From positions 1 to 11,597 of the forward strand of contig DHLW01000058.1 of NCBI GenBank assembly GCA_002405485.1: DNA of 11,597 nt, written 5' to 3'. Source of the stretch: Phycisphaerales bacterium UBA4658. GTDB lineage: Bacteria; Planctomycetota; Phycisphaerae; Phycisphaerales; UBA1924. The notes beneath the pieces are model-generated. The model had not been told where the DNA came from. It made no database searches and was given only the letters and a program-made list of their open reading frames with translations. Positions 6,971 to 11,597 of this stretch are shown here, in pieces. Numbering within the stretch: the stretch's first letter is position 1; each line of letters begins with the position of its first letter. Position numbers and translations under genes: made by a program.

Positions 6971-8184
6971 CCCGCGGGCTCTCCGATCGTGAGCAACGCG
7001 TCTGCTCGGCGATCGCACGCCGCGAGCAGGCCGTGATCGATGACCTCGCTCTGCACGTTGCGCTCCCGACCGGCGGCGGGAATCGTGCGGCGATCGATGA
7101 ATCCCGCGAGCGTCTGACCTCCAGGACCCGGGCTCTGGGGGCGACCGTCGATCTCCGACCCGGGCAGAGTCCCCCGAGTTGGCTCCACGGCGCCGCACAC
7201 CCACACCTGCCGCCTCTGCCCGTCGCCGTCTGCAGACGCGATCGAGGCCTTGGTCCCGCCGTGCTGCTCGCCGGCCATCTCGACACCGTTCACGACCCGC
7301 TCGGCCCCTTCCAGCGCCTCGTGATCGACGGCTCGCGGTCACGGGCCACCGGACCGGGATGCGTCGACATGAAGGGTGGACTGGTCATCGCCCTCGCCGC
7401 ACTGGAAGCCCTCGAAGAGTGCGGCGTCGCTCTGGACTGGACGATGCTGCTCAACGCCGATGAGGAAACCGGGAGCTTTCAGAGCTCGGCGGTCATCCTT
7501 CATGAGTCTCAGGCCGTGGCCCAGCGGCCCATGGGCGGAGTCGGAATCGCGCTCGAGCCCGCAAGCTCCGACGGCGGACTCGTCACCCAGCGCTCTGGCA
7601 GCGGTCAGTTCGTGCTCGTGTTCACCGGCATCGCAGCCCACGTCGGTCGCGACTTCTCGCGTGGTGTGTCCGCCGTCAATCGCCTCGCCGAGGCGGTGCT
7701 GCGATGCGCCGAGCTCTCCCGTCCCGAGGACGGCGCCATCGTGAACATCGGCCCGATCCAGGGAGGACACGCCACCAACGTCGTGCCGGATCACGCTCAG
7801 GCGTGGGGCAATGTCCGGTTCTCGACCACCCAGCAGTGCCAGGCCCTCTGCGCGTCGCTGGACCTCATCGCCCGTTCCGTCGGCGGCACCTGCCATGTCG
7901 CAGTCGGCCGCCCAGCCAAGCCCTGCACCCCCGATGTCGAGCGATTCGCGCTCTCCGTGCGCACAGTCTCCGAAGCCCTGGGCCTGCCGCTCCCCTTCGC
8001 CTCTACCGGCGGCGTCTGTGACGGCAACCTCATGCAGGCCGCCGGACTGGTGACGCTCGACACGCTCGGCGTCCGCGGTGGGGGGCTGCACACCACTGGC
8101 GAGTGGATCGAACTCGACACGCTCGTTCGGCGTTGCCAGTTGCTGGCCGTCTCCATGATGCGTGCCGCGACCGGACAGGCATAG
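6967..8184 (+). CDS. M20-family zinc metallopeptidase/deacylase (CPG2/ArgE/DapE superfamily)
   Basis: The 405-aa product keeps every M20 catalytic position: His104 with Asp106 in GHLDTVH, bridging Asp134 in GPGCVDMKGG, the general base Glu166 and ligand Glu167 in NADEETGS, Glu197 in ALEPAS and His375 in LHTTGEW. A dimerisation/lid domain spans about 205-315, opening with the GSGQFVLVFTGIAAHVG strand. The layout is closest by eye to glutamate carboxypeptidase/ArgE-type members. M20 enzymes release amino acids from N-acyl or peptide precursors using two zinc ions in the cytoplasm or periplasm; no signal peptide is visible, so cytoplasm is likely. Its place behind dapF makes an N-acyl-DAP or DAP-peptide substrate attractive, but the sequence does not prove DapE. 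GGCGGAG lies 8 nt before the ATG, inside the preceding gene. It is the last gene of the coupled run. Confidence 0.93.
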   Translation: MTRGLSDREQRVCSAIARREQAVIDDLALHVALPTGGGNRAAIDESRERLTSRTRALGATVDLRPGQSPPSWLHGAAHPHLPPLPVAVCRRDRGLGPAVLLAGHLDTVHDPLGPFQRLVIDGSRSRATGPGCVDMKGGLVIALAALEALEECGVALDWTMLLNADEETGSFQSSAVILHESQAVAQRPMGGVGIALEPASSDGGLVTQRSGSGQFVLVFTGIAAHVGRDFSRGVSAVNRLAEAVLRCAELSRPEDGAIVNIGPIQGGHATNVVPDHAQAWGNVRFSTTQQCQALCASLDLIARSVGGTCHVAVGRPAKPCTPDVERFALSVRTVSEALGLPLPFASTGGVCDGNLMQAAGLVTLDTLGVRGGGLHTTGEWIELDTLVRRCQLLAVSMMRAATGQA

Positions 8185-8187
8185 GCC

Positions 8188-8199
8188 CGGCACGTGCCG
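8188..8199. repeat. 12-bp perfect palindrome CGGCACGTGCCG
   Basis: It lies 3 bp after the M20 stop codon and about 60 bp upstream of the aminotransferase promoter candidate. It could be a dimeric-regulator operator or a short stem at the 3' end of the operon; no T-run follows. It may be chance in GC-rich DNA. Confidence 0.4.
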
Positions 8200-8212
8200 C
8201 CCATGCACGATC

Positions 8213-8247
8213 TCGAGGCCGCAGCGGGTCTGCTCTGTTCGAGGCCG
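8213..8247 (+). repeat. 9-bp direct repeat TCGAGGCCG, 26 bp apart
   Basis: TCGAGGCCG occurs at 8213-8221 and 8239-8247, just upstream of the TATACG box at 8261. The second copy covers the expected -35 position, so these could be binding sites for an activator or repressor of the aminotransferase gene. Two copies are weak evidence. Confidence 0.3.
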
Positions 8248-8266
8248 ACCGTCTGGTCGATATACG
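8238..8266 (+). promoter_or_regulatory. Candidate promoter for the aminotransferase gene
   Basis: TATACG (8261-8266) is a fair -10 box in otherwise GC-rich DNA. TTCGAG sits 17 bp upstream as a poor -35. A start near 8273 would give a leader of about 30 nt, with AAGG 5 nt before the ATG at 8304. Confidence 0.35.
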
Positions 8267-8303
8267 ATGGGTGTCCGCACGTTCCTGAGCAGCCAAGGCA
8301 TCC

Positions 8304-9797
8304 ATGACCACGATCTCCACCCCGTCCACGCCTTCCACGTCCTCCGTTACGACCCTCGGCGCCCAGCTCGCCGCAAGCCCCGCCGTGGACGCCGCGATCG
8401 ACCAGATCGTCCGCGAGGGCGCGGCCCACTCGGCGCGGATCACCGACATCCGCCCCCCCCAGGCCGAGTTGAAGGAGAGCTACGACCAGTACATGAAGCG
8501 GGCCGCCGACGTGCGGGGCCGGGCGTTGCTCTATCCGTACATCGGCTCGGGCATCGGCAACGGAGCCCTCGTCGAGCTGATGGACGGAAGCGTCAAGTGG
8601 GATCTCATCAGCGGGATCGGCGTGCACTTCTTCGGACACTCCGATCCGGACCTTCTCCGCGCCGGTCTGCGCGGGGCCATGAGCGACACGCTCCAGCACG
8701 GAAATCTGCAGACGAACTTCGAGGCCATCGCCTTCTCCGAGGCCATCGTCAAGCTCGCCTCCCGCAAGAGCCGGCTCAAGTTCTGCTACTGCAGCACCTC
8801 CGGAGCCATGGCCAACGAGAACGCGCTCAAGGTGTGCTACCAGAAGCACGCGCCCGCCTCGCGCGTCCTCGCGTTCAAGGACTGCTTCATGGGCCGGAGC
8901 GTCACCATGAGCCAGATCGGCGACGCCGCCGCCAATCGCGTCGGCATCCCGCTCACCACGCTCGTGGACTACATGCCGTTCTACGACGAGGCCGCCGCTC
9001 GACGCATGTCCGCCGGCGACGTGTCGGGCTCGACGCGCTTCATCGACATGGCCGTCAGCCACCTGCGCCAGTACGCCGAGCGCTACCCCAAGCAGCATGC
9101 CTGCTTCATCTTCGAGCTCGTGCAGGGCGAGGGCGGCTTCAACACCGCCCCCCGAGAGTTCTTCCTGGAGCTCTTCAAGGTCTGTCGCGACGCCAAGATC
9201 GCCATCTGGGACGACGAGATCCAGTCCTTCGGCCGCACCACCGAGATGTTCGCATACGAGGCCCTCGATCTCGGCGACTGGGTCGACGTCTTCTGCGTCG
9301 GCAAAATGACCCAGGTCTGCGCCACCCTCTTCACCGAGGAGTACAGCCCCGGTCCCGGCCTCCTCAGCGGCACGTTCACAAGCACCACCCCGGCCTTCGC
9401 CATGGGCTCTCGAGTCCTGCAGCGCCTGGCCGATCCGAACGCCGGGTACTACGGCCAGAACGGGCGATTCGCTCGCCATCACGCCGCCTTCGTCCGCGGC
9501 ATCCGCGATATCGCCGCCCGTCACCCCGAGTGGTTCCCCGCCGGACGCGACTACCCCGACATCGTCGGAGGATCCGGGGGCATGATGAAGTTCACGCCCT
9601 TCGGCGGCAAGAAGGACGCCATCACCAAGCTCTGCAAGCACCTGTTTGACGCGGGTGTGATCGCCTTCTATTGCGGCCACGGCCCGTACCACGTCCGCAT
9701 GCTCCCGCCGCTCGCCGTGCTGAACGAGAGCGATTGGCCACGGATCATGGCCTGCATGGAAAAGGGCCTGGCAAGCTGCGTCGCGGCCGGGGTCTGA
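8304..9797 (+). CDS. Class III PLP-dependent aminotransferase, substrate unassigned
   Basis: The 497-aa product belongs to the fold-type I, class III aminotransferases (acetylornithine, GABA, ornithine and related enzymes). Visible hallmarks are the GIGVHFFGHSDPDL entrance motif, CSTSGAMANENALK for the phosphate loop, the WDDEIQSFGR block with the PLP-pyridine Asp304, the Schiff-base Lys334 in CVGKM, and SGTFTSTTPAFAMG. It is longer than ArgD (about 400 aa), mainly from an N-terminal extension: about 20 Ser/Thr/Pro-rich residues and then a helical segment. It transfers an amino group between an amine or amino acid and a 2-oxo acid in the cytoplasm. The neighbouring dapF and M20 genes hint at DAP, lysine or ornithine metabolism, but I cannot name the substrate. 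It stands 119 bp after the M20 gene with its own promoter candidate. An 8-base C run (8453-8460) lies early in the gene. Confidence 0.93.
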   Translation: MTTISTPSTPSTSSVTTLGAQLAASPAVDAAIDQIVREGAAHSARITDIRPPQAELKESYDQYMKRAADVRGRALLYPYIGSGIGNGALVELMDGSVKWDLISGIGVHFFGHSDPDLLRAGLRGAMSDTLQHGNLQTNFEAIAFSEAIVKLASRKSRLKFCYCSTSGAMANENALKVCYQKHAPASRVLAFKDCFMGRSVTMSQIGDAAANRVGIPLTTLVDYMPFYDEAAARRMSAGDVSGSTRFIDMAVSHLRQYAERYPKQHACFIFELVQGEGGFNTAPREFFLELFKVCRDAKIAIWDDEIQSFGRTTEMFAYEALDLGDWVDVFCVGKMTQVCATLFTEEYSPGPGLLSGTFTSTTPAFAMGSRVLQRLADPNAGYYGQNGRFARHHAAFVRGIRDIAARHPEWFPAGRDYPDIVGGSGGMMKFTPFGGKKDAITKLCKHLFDAGVIAFYCGHGPYHVRMLPPLAVLNESDWPRIMACMEKGLASCVAAGV

Positions 9798-9814
9798 TCA
9801 TGAGCCGCCGAGAA

Positions 9815-9833
9815 CGTTGATCCCCGTTCAACG
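9815..9833. terminator. Weak hairpin between convergent genes
   Basis: CGTTGA (9815-9820) and TCAACG (9828-9833) form a 6-bp stem with a 7-nt loop in the 46-bp gap between the aminotransferase and pseudopilin stops. An alternative stem, CCCCG with CGGGG (9822-9826 and 9838-9842), competes with it. There is no T-run on either strand, so termination is only inferred from position. Confidence 0.25.
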
Positions 9834-9843
9834 AACGCGGGGT

Positions 9844-10320
9844 TCACCGGACTTTCCACGTGTGTCTCGGATACGACGTCAGAAAGAAGACCATCCCCGT
9901 GCTGGTGTTCCCATCGTCCACGATGGCGTCGATGCGCTGGAAGGTGCTCGAAGGAGCCGGGCTTTGGGTGATGGAAACACTCACGATCAACCCCGCGCCA
10001 CCACCCGCGAAGTTCGACCACTCGTCATAGTCCCACATGCCGCCGACGGGCGGTGTGCGCGTGTACTCCGAGAGCGTGAAATAGGGCGTGAGCGCCGGTG
10101 GCATCTGCGCATCCTGGACGTTCGGCGGAATCGCCCCGGAGTTGTCGATGATGTACTGGTTCAGGGCATTCGTCAGCACCCGCCAGGAATACGCGGTGGA
10201 CGCGACTCGTGCACGCTCCGAGTAATCAATGTACTTCGGGATCGCCACGCCCGAGAGGATCGCCAGCACCACGACGATGGCCACAAGTTCGATCAGCGTG
10301 AAACCGCTCCGAGACCTCAT
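9844..10320 (-). CDS. Type II secretion/type IV pilin-like pseudopilin
   Basis: The 158-aa product begins MRSRSGFTLIELVAIVVV: a short basic leader, the prepilin peptidase site after Gly6, a methylatable Phe+1, Glu+5 and a hydrophobic helix continuing to about residue 25. This is the class III signal of major and minor pseudopilins, which assemble at the inner membrane into a (pseudo)pilus. The soluble part holds GGMWDYDEW (roughly two thirds in) and IDAIVDDGNTSTG, resembling the Trp-Asp and Asp-Asp-Gly-Asn elements I associate with solitary pseudopilins of Planctomycetota and Verrucomicrobiota (recollection, not a search). The frame is open upstream to 10458, but that part is not pilin-like, so ATG at 10320 is chosen; the ribosome-binding site is weak. 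No secretion ATPase, secretin or other pilin gene is adjacent, so it works with machinery encoded elsewhere. Confidence 0.9.
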   Translation of the reverse strand: MRSRSGFTLIELVAIVVVLAILSGVAIPKYIDYSERARVASTAYSWRVLTNALNQYIIDNSGAIPPNVQDAQMPPALTPYFTLSEYTRTPPVGGMWDYDEWSNFAGGGAGLIVSVSITQSPAPSSTFQRIDAIVDDGNTSTGMVFFLTSYPRHTWKVR

Positions 10321-10437
10321 TCTGTAGGTATCGGTCCTGTCCTTCTGTTGAGCCAGCGGTGCCGAGTCCGAATCCTCCCGGTCGGCGCATATCGGACACA
10401 GCCCGAACCTCCTGTGCGATCCAGATCGAATAAGCGC

Positions 10438-10443
10438 TAAACT
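10438..10443 (+). promoter_or_regulatory. Candidate -10 box (TAAACT) for prmC
   Basis: TAAACT ends 6 nt before the GTG start at 10450, which lacks a Shine-Dalgarno, predicting a leaderless mRNA. No convincing -35 is present. A short inverted repeat CGATC-CA-GATCG (10417-10428) lies in the -35/spacer region. The 129-bp gap from 10321 to 10449 also serves the divergent pseudopilin gene, for which I see only a weak GATACC element. Confidence 0.4.
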
Positions 10444-10449
10444 CGCTGC

Positions 10450-11433
10450 GTGGCACACTCCCCGCCGACAGTCTGGACCACGCGCGCTCTACTGGCGTGG
10501 ATGACCGACGCCTTCAAGAAAAAGGGCCTGGACTCCCCCCGGCTCATGGCCGAGCTGCTCGTCGCGCACGTCATCGGTTCCGATCGTCTCAAGCTCTATA
10601 CCGATGCCGATCGTCCCGCTTCTCAGCACGAACGCGACACCCTCCGCGATCTCGTCGCCCGAGCTCTCAAACACGAGCCCGTGCAATATCTCGTCGGCGA
10701 GGCCTGGTTCTTTGGCATGCCCCTCCGCGTCACCCGCGACGTGCTCATCCCAAGGCCCTGCACCGAACTCATCATCGAGCACGTCCTTCTCCAGACCCGC
10801 GCCGATCCCGCCTTCGGCGGCAAGACCGGCGACGGCGTCCGCTTCGCCGATATCTGCACCGGTTCCGGGTGCATAGCCATCGCCCTCGCCAAAAACCTCC
10901 CGGGCGCCAGCGGCTTCGCCACCGATGTCTCCCAGCCGGCCCTGCAGGTCGCCATGGCCAACGCGCAGCGCCACGCCGTCGCCGACCGACTCGAGTTCCT
11001 CCACGGCGACCTCTGCGCTCCGATCCTCTCCCACCCGCTCGGCTTCACCGTGTCCGGCGCAGGCCCGGCCGACGCAGTCCGCCCCGACGACGCCCCGGGG
11101 TCCCTGCACTTTGTCGTCTCCAATCCCCCCTACATCCCAGATGCAGAGTGGAACGACCCTACACAGATCGATCGACACGTCAAGGACTTTGAGCCAGCTC
11201 TGGCCCTCCGCGGCGGGCCAGACGGCCTCTCAGTCATCCGCCCCCTCATCGATCAGGCCCCTCGGCTGCTCCGCCCCGGCGGACAGACCATGATCGAAAC
11301 CGCCGCCGCAACCGCACGGGCCGTCGCCAAACTGCTCGCCGCACACCCGCTGATCGCTCCAGATTCTGTCCGAGTCATCAAGGATCAGGACGCGCTCGAC
11401 CGACTCGTCGTTGCCACCCGCCGACAGGGGTAA
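10450..11433 (+). CDS. prmC: Peptide chain release factor N5-glutamine methyltransferase
   Basis: PrmC (HemK) methylates the glutamine of the GGQ motif in release factors RF1 and RF2 using S-adenosylmethionine, improving translation termination. The 327-aa product has the family's N-terminal helical domain (ALLAWM, then LDSPRLMAELLVAHV), the linker PVQYLVGEAWFFG and VLIPRPCTELIIE (Cys where many have Glu), the SAM-binding loop DICTGSGC (134-141), and the catalytic NPPYIP (from Asn225) followed by EPALALRGGPDGL. About 20 extra residues sit before NPPY (near 195-220). GTG at 10450 is chosen because the N-terminal domain begins before the next in-frame ATG (10501). prfA, its common partner gene, is not adjacent. 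Confidence 0.95.
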   Translation: MAHSPPTVWTTRALLAWMTDAFKKKGLDSPRLMAELLVAHVIGSDRLKLYTDADRPASQHERDTLRDLVARALKHEPVQYLVGEAWFFGMPLRVTRDVLIPRPCTELIIEHVLLQTRADPAFGGKTGDGVRFADICTGSGCIAIALAKNLPGASGFATDVSQPALQVAMANAQRHAVADRLEFLHGDLCAPILSHPLGFTVSGAGPADAVRPDDAPGSLHFVVSNPPYIPDAEWNDPTQIDRHVKDFEPALALRGGPDGLSVIRPLIDQAPRLLRPGGQTMIETAAATARAVAKLLAAHPLIAPDSVRVIKDQDALDRLVVATRRQG

Positions 11434-11597
11434 ACCCGAAAACTGAGCAATCTGTCCGCTGAGATGACCTCGCCAAGCACCAAAGCGTAGTGTGTGTTAG
11501 TGTTTACAAACAAAGAGTCGATGACCATTGGCAGAGCAGCCCGGGTCGGGAGCTAGGCGTGAGTGGTGGCGGGTGGCGGTGGGGGTGGGGGGGGGGG
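11434..11597. other. Gene-free tail with AT-richer stretch and terminal poly-G
   Basis: After the prmC stop no supported gene is seen. Positions about 11484-11523 are clearly AT-richer than the rest, including the near-palindrome TGTTTACAAACA, and could be a promoter of a gene beyond the edge. From about 11559 the sequence becomes almost only G and T and ends in a run of G, typical of a contig end or sequencing artefact. No clear terminator for prmC is visible. Confidence 0.5.

Noticed and set aside
8162-9649. Plus-strand open frame of 495 codons in another frame over the aminotransferase
   Set aside because: Arg/Pro/His-rich product without domains, out of frame with a gene that keeps all its catalytic residues.
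7797-9692. Minus-strand open frame of 631 codons opposite the aminotransferase and M20 genes
   Set aside because: It is antisense to genes with complete catalytic motifs; its product is a Val/Ala/Gly/Glu/His-rich string without any recognisable domain, the usual shadow of GC-rich codons.
3550-9797. Possibility that this gene cluster is a defence or mobile-element system
   Set aside because: No integrase, transposase, nuclease, nucleotide cyclase, NTPase or toxin motif is present, composition is uniform, and core genes (dapF, prmC) surround it.

Overview
This is a GC-rich bacterial chromosomal window. High GC at third codon positions, a lone type II-secretion-style pseudopilin, a secreted PD40 propeller protein, a large unknown lipoprotein and diaminopimelate epimerase together suggest a Planctomycetota-type organism, perhaps Phycisphaerae. 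That placement is inference from gene style, not from a marker gene. I see no rRNA, tRNA, CRISPR array, insertion sequence, phage gene or recognisable defence system.

Layout. On the minus strand, 1-1343 is an exported TolB/PD40-like beta-propeller protein whose 3' end lies outside the window. It is preceded by 173 bp without a gene, then by a small NfuA/NifU-C iron-sulfur scaffold gene (1517-1870). Transcription diverges at about 1870-1937. The plus strand then carries a tight run: a 524-aa lipoprotein of unknown function with a JAMM-like C-terminal metal-site pattern (1937-3511), a polytopic M48 zinc protease (3550-5148), dapF (5145-6089), a fusion of an ABM-like domain with a RimL-type GNAT acetyltransferase (6086-6970) and an M20 metallopeptidase (6967-8184). 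The last four genes are joined by three successive ATGA stop/start overlaps, each with a Shine-Dalgarno sequence inside the upstream gene, so they are very probably one translationally coupled operon. After 119 bp with its own candidate promoter comes a class III PLP aminotransferase (8304-9797). A minus-strand pseudopilin gene (9844-10320) converges on it. Diverging from the pseudopilin is prmC (10450-11433). The last 164 bp hold an AT-richer stretch and a poly-G tail that looks like a contig-end artefact.

How the genes may work together. DapF makes meso-diaminopimelate for peptidoglycan and lysine. The M48 protease and the lipoprotein are envelope proteins. The M20 enzyme and the aminotransferase could act on amino-acid or peptide derivatives. 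An envelope or DAP-peptide theme is reasonable, but the substrates of the GNAT, M20 and aminotransferase proteins cannot be assigned from sequence alone.

The most interesting signals are a JAMM-like site in an uncharacterised lipoprotein, a repeated promoter pattern (TAnnnT ending 6-7 nt before a start codon with no Shine-Dalgarno) at three genes that points to leaderless mRNAs, a perfect 12-bp stem hairpin enclosing a stop codon within the operon, and the ABM-GNAT fusion. I found no clearly new system; the lipoprotein/M48/dapF operon is the best candidate for undescribed biology.
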